From: JANRIG01 sp033765235 | Lineage (GTDB): Bacteria > Bacteroidota > Bacteroidia > Cytophagales > UBA9547 | Direction of reading: 5' to 3' | Assembly: GCA_033765235.1 (NCBI GenBank) | Contig: JANRIG010000009.1 | Coordinates: 248,001-312,000 of the forward strand | Length of the DNA stretch: 64,000 bases | In this document: positions 44,293 to 52,492 of the stretch, in pieces | How positions within the stretch are numbered: the first letter of the stretch is position 1 | How the letters are laid out: each line of letters starts with the position of its first letter | The notes under the pieces: model-generated | What the model saw: the letters and a program-made list of their open reading frames with translations, nothing else | Databases searched by the model: none | What the model was told of the DNA's origin: nothing | Program-made: the position numbers and the translations under genes

Positions 44293-46431
44293 TTGTACAA
44301 ACATATACTTATAATAGGATTAATTTTTATAACTCTTACAATATCAGCAGAAGGTGTATTGGAGCTTGGGCAAAATACCAAAGTAGAAAAATTGTCCAAA
44401 TACATAGACTATTATGTTCATAACACCCCTAATTCACACTTTTTTGATACCATACCCAGAGAGCACTGCTGCTTCAAAAAATGGATTGATGATGCTGCAC
44501 CCATTAGCAACCCTGATGTGTGGCTCAAGGTATCCATAAAAAACAATGACCCAATTTCTACCCAATGGTATTTTTCGCTGGGCGAAACCAATCAAGATAT
44601 TACAGTGTACAAATTCAAAGACAGTGTATTGCTCTCTACCCAAAAAGCCGGCTTCAACATACCTCAGCGTGATAGACTTAGCAGAAAATATGCGTTCTTA
44701 AAATTTAATATTGCCAAAGATGATATCAACACCTTTTACATACACGTAGTAAACAGAGATGAAAAACATAAGCAATTTTTCCCATTTTCTATACATTCGT
44801 TTTGTTTGTATTCAGAGTCTGAGTATTATGATAAATTTACAGAGATAAAATATACCAACTTTCTATTTTACGGAGCACTCATTTCACTGCTTATATATAA
44901 TTTTGTAATTTTTTACTTTATCCGCGACAAAATGTTTGTAGGGTATGTTAGTTTTATTTTTCTGCTATTACTATATAACTTATCCCTCGATGGCACCCTG
45001 CTTGAGCTGGCGTTTGAAAATATACCTTATGCAGATTTTTATTTAAGAATAGGTCTTGAACCATTAATTATTATAGGATTTTTATATACCAGCAAAGAAT
45101 TTTTACGAATGCGTGAGTTGCTACCTGGTTACAATATGATTATTAACTTAATTATAGGACTAAATTTTATTATTTTTTTACTTTATGCTTTTGACTTGTG
45201 GTACATAGGACGTGTATATACTTTTATGATGGCAGTGGTATCTTTCGGAATAATCATGATAAGTTCGGTCATCATTATCACCAAAAAGCATGTGCCTGCA
45301 CAGTTTTATCTTGCCTCTACTTTGATATTGGTAGTTATGATAAGTTTATTTGTATATTACAATTTGGGCAGACTACCTAATAATGAACTGTATAGCTATA
45401 TTGAATACATCCCTAAAGTAGCTACGTTGCTACAACTTACCGTATTATCCATAAGTTTTGCATATCGTATCAAAACAGCAGAATCTGAATTAATCAAAGA
45501 ACAGTTGCTCAGAGCCAATGAAAAGCAAATTATTATAGAAGAAAAAAACCGTGAACTGCAAGAAAAAGTAAGGGCTCGCACCATAGAGCTTGAAGACCAA
45601 AAACAGGCAATTATCATTGCAAACGAAAGATTGGAAGAAAAGGTAAGGGAGCGTACAAAAAAATTGCAAAAAGCCTATCGTGATTTATTGAACCTTAACT
45701 ATGAGTTAGACTCTTTTATATATAGGGCAGCACACGACATTAGAGGACCTATCACTACCATCATGGGGTTGTGCAACATAGCACTGATGGAAAAAGACTT
45801 CAACAAATGTCAGGAATATTTATTCATATTGGATAAATTCTCTAAATCTACACAGCTCACACTCAACCGTATATTGAGTGTAAACGATATTAAAAACAAT
45901 CATATCAAACTTGCAGAGTTTAATATAGACGACCTCAAAGAAACAGTATCTGCACTGCTAATAAACAACCCCGATAAAAACGCAATAAAAATCACTTTTG
46001 ACTTTCCTCAAAACCATATTATATATGCAGATATGTATCTGCTTCAATTGATATTGCTCAATCTTATAGATAACTCTATAAGATTCAGAAAACATGATAC
46101 CAATATTATTCCCACATGTCATGTAAGCTTGGTTATTGATGAAAATTTTTATCGATTTACTGTGAAAGACAACGGAGTAGGTATCAATGATGCCATCAAA
46201 GACAAAGTTTTTGATATGTTTTTCAGAGGTTCGGAATATTCCAGTGGTTCAGGGCTAGGGTTATATATTGCTAAAATAGCATCCAAAAAGCTCAATGGAG
46301 AGGTAATATTACTTAATACTGATGCTAAAGAGACTACATTTTTAGTAGAAATACCTATATTGAAAATCAAAGAAAGATTTATACAACAAGAGGACAGCCA
46401 AACCAACATCACCAGTAAATTAATCAATTAA
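44293..46431 (+). CDS. 7TMR-DISM hybrid-less sensor histidine kinase
   Basis: Membrane sensor kinase of 712 residues, start TTG at 44293. It has a signal peptide (HILIIGLIFITLTISAEG) and a 7TMR-DISMED2-like periplasmic domain (residues ~25-175, DVWLKVSIKNNDPISTQWYF). Seven membrane spans follow (~190-395), then a long coiled coil (NREL..KVRARTIELEDQ..., two heptad-rich blocks). The HisKA domain has phospho-acceptor His481 in FIYRAAHDIRGPITTIMG, and the ATPase domain shows N (LNLIDNSIRF), G1 (KDNGVGIND) and G2 (SGSGLGLYIAK) boxes. No receiver domain and no response regulator gene lie nearby, so its partner is elsewhere. It shares sensor type with the 39951-41729 fusion. Confidence 0.93.
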   Translation: MYKHILIIGLIFITLTISAEGVLELGQNTKVEKLSKYIDYYVHNTPNSHFFDTIPREHCCFKKWIDDAAPISNPDVWLKVSIKNNDPISTQWYFSLGETNQDITVYKFKDSVLLSTQKAGFNIPQRDRLSRKYAFLKFNIAKDDINTFYIHVVNRDEKHKQFFPFSIHSFCLYSESEYYDKFTEIKYTNFLFYGALISLLIYNFVIFYFIRDKMFVGYVSFIFLLLLYNLSLDGTLLELAFENIPYADFYLRIGLEPLIIIGFLYTSKEFLRMRELLPGYNMIINLIIGLNFIIFLLYAFDLWYIGRVYTFMMAVVSFGIIMISSVIIITKKHVPAQFYLASTLILVVMISLFVYYNLGRLPNNELYSYIEYIPKVATLLQLTVLSISFAYRIKTAESELIKEQLLRANEKQIIIEEKNRELQEKVRARTIELEDQKQAIIIANERLEEKVRERTKKLQKAYRDLLNLNYELDSFIYRAAHDIRGPITTIMGLCNIALMEKDFNKCQEYLFILDKFSKSTQLTLNRILSVNDIKNNHIKLAEFNIDDLKETVSALLINNPDKNAIKITFDFPQNHIIYADMYLLQLILLNLIDNSIRFRKHDTNIIPTCHVSLVIDENFYRFTVKDNGVGINDAIKDKVFDMFFRGSEYSSGSGLGLYIAKIASKKLNGEVILLNTDAKETTFLVEIPILKIKERFIQQEDSQTNITSKLIN

Positions 46432-46524
46432 AGATTGTCATTATGCCGTGGAGTAAAAAGAGGTGAATACAGACAGGTATAGTGTGGTGTAGTATACACT
46501 CTGCTGCATAAGCTGGCATATTTA

Positions 46525-48768
46525 TTACTTGAGTATTATTTGTATTTCTGCTCTTCTGTTGAGATGTCTTCCCTCAGGATTGTCGGTGCCGTCCGGCCAT
46601 TCGTTTGGAGCTATAGGCCTTGATTTGCCAAAGTAGCAGTCGTATATTTTGTTGCGATGTATCCCTTTATTTAATACATATTTTACAATATAATTGCCCC
46701 GCTTTTGCGAAAGCATCATGTTATATTTTTCGCTGCCTTTGTTGTCGGTATGGGTATTGATTTTGATAAACAATATTATTTTTTTGTATTTATCGAAAAT
46801 GGTGTTTAAAGTAGCAATTTGTGCAGCATTGAGCGTTTCCATTTTGTATCCAAAATTGAAATTATATATGTGAGTGCTATCGCCGGAGTTTATTACACAA
46901 TCTTTGGTAAATACATTTTTGTCATTCAATGATACATTATTAGTCACATTTTTGTGTGTAGTCATTGTGGCTGTATCTTTTTGCAATGCTTTTGCTGAGG
47001 TAGTATTTTCTACATATTTTATTTTGCCTGCAGTGTCTACTACTACTTCCAACTTTGGGGTGGGGGCTACCCAGCCTTTTTTATGCAATACTATTAATTC
47101 TTTTTCGTATGCAGGCTTGTCAATATTATTTACAATTTTTTCATTTATTGTATTTTCCTTATTAATAATTGGTTTCAACACTATGTTTTTTATCAAATGA
47201 TTGTATGAGTCTATATCTTTGGTATCTATATATATGGTATCGTTGTGGTATCCTGTGGCAGCAAATACTACCCTGTAAGAGTTGCCGGGTTGTAGCACAA
47301 ATAAGTATTTGCCTGTACTAATATTAGAGTTGAACAGTCCTGAAAGTTTTTGAGCTCCGTTTTTGGATAAATATATCTGTGCACCCACGTTATTATCTTT
47401 AGTGTCTGACACTCTGCCTTTTACCACTGCCAAAGCCCTGTCTTCGTCTGGAAAAGTGACTTGATAAATATCTTTTTCGCCATAAGAGTCTTGCCTGATG
47501 GAGGATAGGTAGCCATGTTTATTATTTGCAGACAATACAAAAAATACATCGTCGTCGGCAGAATTAATGGGATAGCCCATATTTTGGGGCGCAGACCACT
47601 GTCCGTTGGGCAATTTTGTACTTTTGAAAATATCGTATCCTCCCATATTTTCATGTCCATTGCTACTGAAATATAGGGTATTGCCATCGGGGTGTATGAA
47701 GGGGGCGTCTTCATCATATTCTGAGTTTACCGAGTTGCCTATGTTTTCAGGTTTTCCCCATTTGCCGTTATACATACGTTTAGCAAAATATATGTCGCTA
47801 CCTCCGTAGCCACCTCTGCGGTTGCTTGAAAAATACAAGCCATCTTCATTGGCAGTGAGGCTTGCACTGGGCTCCCAACTTTCGGGCAAGTTCACCTCTC
47901 CGTCTATCATCACAGGTTCGCTCCAGTCATTGCCTCTCAGATAGGATACATATAGATCCCCTGCCCCGTGCTGCAAATCATTTTTGTACATGATGAGTGT
48001 ATGGGCATCTGCTGATAAACCTGCTACTGCATCGTGGTGGTGTGAGTTGAGGTTGTCTGATAAGTGTTTGGCAGCCTTCCATTTGCCTGTGCTGTCGCGC
48101 TCGGCATGAAATATGTCTTCAAAAAATTCTTTGTTATGGTCGAGCCGCCCCCCTGTGGATGTAGGTCTTCTTGAGGTAAAAAATATTTCTTGGTCATCGG
48201 CATTTACTACAGGTACATAGTCGGGGTAGGGCGAGTTAATGTTTGAGCCAAGATTTTCTACTACCACACCCTTTACAGGGTTTTTGATATAATTCATGGC
48301 TGTTTCTGTGTTTTCTATCAGTTTTTTGATATTAGAATTTTTGTACTGCTTGCTCGTAGTGTCAGATTTTGATATATATTCATTGTATTTATCCATTGCT
48401 TCATCAAATCTATAAAGCTCATGGTAGGTGATAGCCATCATTTTTACAGCTTCTATATTGCCTTTTTGTGATGCATATCTGAAATAGGGCAATGCCTCAC
48501 TTTTGTCATATTTTTCATGGATAATACATGTACCTAATCTATAAGCTATAGTTGGGTCATCAGGAAATTTAGAAACCAAAAATTCATATTCATCCAATGC
48601 AGCATTGTAGTCGCCATTGTCAAAATAATTGTCTGCCAATTTTAATATTTTTTTTATTTCAGAGGGGGTATATTCAGACATGACTTTGGCAGTGTCGCGC
48701 TGTGCGTATATGTGCGTATACATGCTCAAGACACAAAAAATGATACCGCTTAGCTTTACAATATTCAT
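46525..48768 (-). CDS. OmpA-family protein with TPR, PD40 repeats and CarboxypepD_reg domain (PorE-like)
   Basis: A 747-residue envelope protein. Signal peptide (residues 1-22, ending HIYAQ), TPR-like helices at ~35-150 (ALDEYEFLVSKFPDDPTIAYRLG), PD40/WD40-like propeller repeats at ~190-410 (IFFTSRRPTS, LYFSSNRRGGYGGSDIYFA, LYFSSNGHENMGGYDIF). A regulatory beta domain lies at ~455-530 (KGRVSDTKDNNVGAQIYLSK). The C-terminal OmpA peptidoglycan-binding domain covers ~635-747 (INTHTDNKGSEKYNMMLSQKR ... NRRAEI). The four-part layout is that of PorE, the type IX secretion component said to contact peptidoglycan, though paralogues share it. A -7 box precedes it at 48789-48821. Confidence 0.9.
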   Translation of the reverse strand: MNIVKLSGIIFCVLSMYTHIYAQRDTAKVMSEYTPSEIKKILKLADNYFDNGDYNAALDEYEFLVSKFPDDPTIAYRLGTCIIHEKYDKSEALPYFRYASQKGNIEAVKMMAITYHELYRFDEAMDKYNEYISKSDTTSKQYKNSNIKKLIENTETAMNYIKNPVKGVVVENLGSNINSPYPDYVPVVNADDQEIFFTSRRPTSTGGRLDHNKEFFEDIFHAERDSTGKWKAAKHLSDNLNSHHHDAVAGLSADAHTLIMYKNDLQHGAGDLYVSYLRGNDWSEPVMIDGEVNLPESWEPSASLTANEDGLYFSSNRRGGYGGSDIYFAKRMYNGKWGKPENIGNSVNSEYDEDAPFIHPDGNTLYFSSNGHENMGGYDIFKSTKLPNGQWSAPQNMGYPINSADDDVFFVLSANNKHGYLSSIRQDSYGEKDIYQVTFPDEDRALAVVKGRVSDTKDNNVGAQIYLSKNGAQKLSGLFNSNISTGKYLFVLQPGNSYRVVFAATGYHNDTIYIDTKDIDSYNHLIKNIVLKPIINKENTINEKIVNNIDKPAYEKELIVLHKKGWVAPTPKLEVVVDTAGKIKYVENTTSAKALQKDTATMTTHKNVTNNVSLNDKNVFTKDCVINSGDSTHIYNFNFGYKMETLNAAQIATLNTIFDKYKKIILFIKINTHTDNKGSEKYNMMLSQKRGNYIVKYVLNKGIHRNKIYDCYFGKSRPIAPNEWPDGTDNPEGRHLNRRAEIQIILK

Positions 48769-48788
48769 CTAATGAATGTAATAACACT

Positions 48789-48821
48789 CAAATATATGTA
48801 AGTATTGTGTAATATCATCAA
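48789..48821 (-). promoter_or_regulatory. Promoter for the OmpA/TPR/PD40 gene
   Basis: On the reverse strand TTG (complement of 48819-48821) is followed after 22 bases by TATATTTG (complement of 48789-48796), an exact -7 match, 20 bases before the ATG. The spacing is slightly long. Confidence 0.45.
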
Positions 48822-48870
48822 AGAAAAAATATTGTACGAAAAAAATATTTAATATACTTGACTACAGCAG

Positions 48871-49266
48871 CTATTTCTCTACATATCCACTGTTAATCCA
48901 GTCTTCAATAGTTTTTATTTCAGTATCCGGCATCTTGCTGCCTCCTTGCGGCATAGGCGATGCACCTGATTCATGTTTGATAGATTTTAGAAATTTGGAG
49001 GTGTTTTTTTCTATGCTTGATTTGGAGTTGCTGTAGCTATTTAGACTGTATCCTGAATAATGCCCACTTCCATGGCATGAAGTACAATTGCGTGAATTAA
49101 ATATGCTGCTCACATTGGCATAAGTCACGGCTGTGGTATTAGTATTGTTTCCTGTATTCGTATTCACAGGGTTTGCATTAGTAGGTGCAGGTGTCACTTT
49201 TTCGTTACTACATGATACTGTAATTACCATCAATACAGACACCATAATATTGCTAACATTTTTCAT
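48871..49266 (-). CDS. Small lipoprotein c-type cytochrome
   Basis: A 131-residue exported haem protein. The N-terminus has a hydrophobic segment (NIMVSVLMVITVSC) with Cys19 as a probable lipidation site; the lipobox T-V-S-C is slightly atypical. A linker of N, T and P residues follows (about 25-48). The single haem-binding motif CTSCH lies at residues 61-65. The downstream KMPDTEIKTIEDWINSG contains a likely axial methionine and is typical of small cytochromes annotated in Bacteroidota. It would carry electrons at the outer face of a membrane. No oxidase or dehydrogenase gene is adjacent. Confidence 0.87.
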   Translation of the reverse strand: MKNVSNIMVSVLMVITVSCSNEKVTPAPTNANPVNTNTGNNTNTTAVTYANVSSIFNSRNCTSCHGSGHYSGYSLNSYSNSKSSIEKNTSKFLKSIKHESGASPMPQGGSKMPDTEIKTIEDWINSGYVEK

Positions 49267-49298
49267 ACTTTAATATTTACATGATAAATGCCAATTTC

Positions 49299-50786
49299 TT
49301 AAAAATGTTTTAATTTATTATACAATTCGCAATATTTATTATAATGTTTTTTATAATTGTTATTCTCACTTTGTGGAATATATGTTGTTTTTGATTTCAC
49401 AAGATTTTGCAGGCAATATTCTAAATTAGGGAAAATATCTACCGCTATCCCCGCCATCAGTGCTACCCCATATGCGGGCGACTCTGTTACATTCATAGTT
49501 GTATATGGGATATTCACAACATCACTTTTTATTTGGTTCCACAACTCACTTTTGGCACCTCCGCCCAAAGCCCTAATTTCTTTAATGATAATGTTACGTT
49601 GTGAGAGCACATCAATATTTTTCTTTATCATGTAAGCTACCGCCTCCATGATAGCCCTGATAAAATAGGCTCTTCCCATGTCCGCTTTTATTCCGTAAAA
49701 TACACCGCAGGCTTGCGTATCAAACTCGGGGCTTCCAGCACCTGCCAAGTGCGGAAGTATAAGTAGCCCGTCGCAGCCTGAAGGTACTTCACTTGCCCAT
49801 TGAGTCATGACTTTGTAAACATCTTCATTTTCTTTGATATCCAGCTCTTTACAAAATTCATCTCTAAACCATTTTAATGCATAACCTGCAGTTTGTCCGT
49901 AGGGTTGCAAAAAATATTTTCCAGTGATTGCATGGCACTGGCAAGGTAAATTAAGCGCTGCTTGTGTCAATGGGTTATCCATTGTAACCACCATAGCCAT
50001 AGATGCACCTGTGGTTTCGGTGGCAATACCTTCTGCTACGTTGCCACAACCCACTGCTCCTGCAGCGTGGTCATAAGCCCCCGTCACTACCAAGGTATTA
50101 ACCGTCAATTTGGTAGTGTTTTCCAAGCTTGGCATAATGTTACCAACTATTTGTCCTGATTTATACAGCATCGGAAGTTTCTCATCATTTATTCCTACAA
50201 ATGATAACATATCTTGCCACCATGTCATATTTCTGATATCGAAATATAGTGTGGATGATACTACTGAAGGTTCGGTCACATATATTCCTGTAAGTTTGTA
50301 AATGATATAATCAGACACCATCAAATATTTTGCTGTATTGGCAAATACATGTGGTTCATGTACTTTGAGCCATAGTATTTTGGTTGCAGTCCAAGTAGGT
50401 ATCACTTCGGGCAGACCGGTAGTATGGTACAATGCATGACTATCAAATTGTTTCTTTATGATCTCAGATTCGTTGACAGACCTATTGTCGAGCCAAATTA
50501 TGGCTTTTCGGGTAGGAACACCTTCTTTGTCCACGCAAATAAGGGTTTCACCTTGACTTGAAAATGATATGGCTGCTACCTGAGCAGAATTTATATTATT
50601 GACAATAAGAGCGTTGATACAATAGCACACAGCACTCCAATACACTTCACTATCCAACTCGCACACATCGCCTTTGGACTCTACTATATATTCTTTGATG
50701 ACTTGGTTTAATATATTACCAAATTCATCAATTATAATACCCTTGACAGAAGTAGTGCCAATATCAATGCCTATTATATATTTCAT
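49299..50786 (-). CDS. FGGY-family carbohydrate kinase
   Basis: Sugar or polyol kinase of 495 residues with the two-domain actin-like fold. The N-terminal phosphate-binding loop is IIGIDIGTTSVKGIIIDEFG, with WLDNRSVNESEIIKKQ (FGGY substrate region). The second domain has VVTGAYDHAAGAVGCGNV, then LPHLAGAGSPEFDTQACG and RALGGGAKSELWNQIKSDV, the adenosine motif. It resembles xylulokinase/gluconokinase/LsrK-type members, but the substrate cannot be read from sequence. It follows the aldolase gene by eight bases. Together with the divergent DeoR regulator it suggests a regulated catabolic pathway. Confidence 0.9.
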   Translation of the reverse strand: MKYIIGIDIGTTSVKGIIIDEFGNILNQVIKEYIVESKGDVCELDSEVYWSAVCYCINALIVNNINSAQVAAISFSSQGETLICVDKEGVPTRKAIIWLDNRSVNESEIIKKQFDSHALYHTTGLPEVIPTWTATKILWLKVHEPHVFANTAKYLMVSDYIIYKLTGIYVTEPSVVSSTLYFDIRNMTWWQDMLSFVGINDEKLPMLYKSGQIVGNIMPSLENTTKLTVNTLVVTGAYDHAAGAVGCGNVAEGIATETTGASMAMVVTMDNPLTQAALNLPCQCHAITGKYFLQPYGQTAGYALKWFRDEFCKELDIKENEDVYKVMTQWASEVPSGCDGLLILPHLAGAGSPEFDTQACGVFYGIKADMGRAYFIRAIMEAVAYMIKKNIDVLSQRNIIIKEIRALGGGAKSELWNQIKSDVVNIPYTTMNVTESPAYGVALMAGIAVDIFPNLEYCLQNLVKSKTTYIPQSENNNYKKHYNKYCELYNKLKHF

Positions 50787-50794
50787 AAATAAAT

Positions 50795-51610
50795 TTAATC
50801 TTTTATGCCATACCTGGCAATGGCACTTACAGGATTTGTATTACGTTTTACTACATCACATAGTGCTTTTTGAAATTTGATTGGGTCGGGCACTTGTATG
50901 GCATTACGCCCAAATACTACCCCACGAGCACCATCTTCTATCTCTTTGGCGGCCAACTGCAATGCTTGTAATTGTGTAGGAGTTTTTTCTGCTCCCAGAC
51001 CAAATACAGGTACAGGTACCGATTGGGTAACCTTTTTAAAATCATGGGTGTGAAATGTTTTTATCATATCGCATCCCAGCTCACAGAGTATGCGCACACT
51101 TGAATATACTTGTTCTTGAAATTTTTCAGGTGATAATTTACCAAAATTCACCGGGAAAAACTCGCCTATTACAGGTATCCCCAATCTTTCTGCCTGATTT
51201 ACCAGATAAGAATACACTTCTACGTTGCGCGTATCTGTATCTTCGTCTCCTGTACCAATAGTGAGAGATACAAGTACTATTTCTGCACCATTGCCTACTG
51301 CATCTTCTATCTCTTGTGCTATTACAGTCTTAGCCTTGTTATACCCCCAGTGAAAGCAATATATAGTGCTCCAGTTGATACGTGTAATAGGAATAGGTGC
51401 ACCCTTGTAGTTGAAACAATGTCTTGTATGCCTGAGCATACCGGGGCTTAAAAGCACCCCATCTACCGAGGGGCTTATTTTTTTGGCAGTTTGGGTGAGG
51501 TCTTCCATACCTGCTATTGGACCGTCAAATAATCCATGGTCAAATGCCACAATTACTGCATTTTTACTATTATTAAATAGTTTTTCGATTCTTAAATTTT
51601 TTCCATTCAT
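50795..51610 (-). CDS. Class I aldolase of the DeoC/FbaB/LsrF fold
   Basis: A 271-residue TIM-barrel enzyme. The opening VIVAFDHGLFDGPIAGMED carries the FDHG motif shared by FbaB-, LsrF- and AroA'-type class I aldolases. GCDMIKTFHT provides the catalytic Schiff-base lysine position (M-I-K). ARGVVFGRNAIQVPDP is the phosphate-binding GRN motif. Likely products are small phosphorylated sugars released from the kinase's product. AI-2 processing by an LsrK/LsrF-like pair is an alternative reading. A TTG-N19-TAATATTG promoter lies just upstream. Gene order is promoter, aldolase, kinase. Confidence 0.83.
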   Translation of the reverse strand: MNGKNLRIEKLFNNSKNAVIVAFDHGLFDGPIAGMEDLTQTAKKISPSVDGVLLSPGMLRHTRHCFNYKGAPIPITRINWSTIYCFHWGYNKAKTVIAQEIEDAVGNGAEIVLVSLTIGTGDEDTDTRNVEVYSYLVNQAERLGIPVIGEFFPVNFGKLSPEKFQEQVYSSVRILCELGCDMIKTFHTHDFKKVTQSVPVPVFGLGAEKTPTQLQALQLAAKEIEDGARGVVFGRNAIQVPDPIKFQKALCDVVKRNTNPVSAIARYGIKD

Positions 51611-51636
51611 GATGTTAATATATGTTTATATATGTG

Positions 51637-51666
51637 CAATATTAAGATATATTTTGATGAAAACAA
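51637..51666 (-). promoter_or_regulatory. Promoter of the aldolase-kinase operon
   Basis: On the reverse strand TTG (complement of 51664-51666) is followed after exactly 19 bases by TAATATTG (complement of 51637-51644), one mismatch from TAnnTTTG. It ends 26 bases before the aldolase ATG. Its -33 element lies eight bases from that of the divergent deoR promoter. Confidence 0.58.
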
Positions 51667-51670
51667 AAAA

Positions 51671-51684
51671 AATATTGTAATATT
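51671..51684. promoter_or_regulatory. Possible DeoR operator (AATATTGTAATATT)
   Basis: Two AATATT half-sites, each self-palindromic, flank GT and overlap the -33 element of the deoR promoter. A further AATATT lies inside the aldolase -7 box (51638-51643). A regulator bound here could control both directions. In such AT-rich DNA these could be chance. Confidence 0.3.
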
Positions 51685-51704
51685 AAAAATAATTGCTACT
51701 TTTG
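51675..51704 (+). promoter_or_regulatory. Promoter of the deoR-aminotransferase operon (TTG-N19-TACTTTTG)
   Basis: TTG at 51675-51677, 19 bases, then TACTTTTG at 51697-51704 followed by CA: an exact match to the Bacteroidota consensus in both elements and spacing. It ends 22 bases before the ATG at 51727. The strongest promoter I see in the window. Confidence 0.75.
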
Positions 51705-51726
51705 CACTGTTCGTTTATGTTAATAC

Positions 51727-52488
51727 ATGTATCCTGAGCTAAGAAAAAAATATATATTGGATTTCCTTGATACTTATGACTCAGTATCTGTAAATGATGT
51801 AGCATTGTATTGCAAGGTTACAGCTATGACTATAAGAAGAGATTTTGATGAGCTGGAAGCAGCAGGAAAATTAGTCAGAGTACATGGCAGGGCTGTAAAA
51901 CCTGAGGCATTGGGCACACTATATAATTTTGACCAAAAAGCTACACAAAACAAGTATCTCAAAGAGCTAATCTGCAAAAAAGCTGCCACGCTCATTAATG
52001 ACAATGATATAATATTCATAGACTGTGGCACTACACTATCACATTTGGCCAAAAACTTATCTGCTTTCAAAAATTTACTGGTCATTACCAACTCATTGCC
52101 TGTAGTAACAGAGTTGCTAAATTTTCCAAACATAAAAGTAAATATCATAGGGGGCGAAGTAGACACCGGTCGCAAAGCTATATATGGACCATTGGCAGAA
52201 AAAACCATCTCATCTTATTACGTGAATAAAGCATTCATAGGTGCCGATGGCATAAGTGTAGAAAGCGGTCTCAGTTCATATGATGTAAAAGAATCTGCTA
52301 TTACCCTATGTATGGCACAAAATGCAGACAAGGTGATATTAATCACTGATTCGTCCAAGATAGGCAAGGTAACTTATGCAAGATTTGCATCTATTGACAT
52401 ATTGCACACCATAGTTACAGACCATAAGATTGACCATGAAATGAAAGATAAATTAATACAAATGAATATACAAGTAATAACCAATTAA
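51727..52488 (+). CDS. DeoR/GlpR-family transcriptional regulator
   Basis: A 253-residue sugar-responsive repressor type. The N-terminal winged helix (residues ~5-58, SVNDVALYCKVTAMTIRRDF then ELEAAGKLVRVHG) contains the family's TIRRDF recognition helix. The C-terminal sensor domain has IFIDCGTTLSHLAKNL, IGGEVDTGRKAIYGPLAE, AFIGADGISVESGLSSYD and ILITDSSKIGKV. These bind a phosphorylated sugar metabolite in characterised relatives. It is divergent from the aldolase-kinase genes and four bases ahead of the aminotransferase, so it very likely regulates this cluster. Confidence 0.95.
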   Translation: MYPELRKKYILDFLDTYDSVSVNDVALYCKVTAMTIRRDFDELEAAGKLVRVHGRAVKPEALGTLYNFDQKATQNKYLKELICKKAATLINDNDIIFIDCGTTLSHLAKNLSAFKNLLVITNSLPVVTELLNFPNIKVNIIGGEVDTGRKAIYGPLAEKTISSYYVNKAFIGADGISVESGLSSYDVKESAITLCMAQNADKVILITDSSKIGKVTYARFASIDILHTIVTDHKIDHEMKDKLIQMNIQVITN

Positions 52489-52492
52489 CATC

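Noticed and set aside
46442..46520. TATGCC/GGCATA and AGTGT/ACACT repeats between the kinase and OmpA genes
   Set aside because: Stems are only 5-6 bp with long loops and no T-run; too weak to call a terminator.
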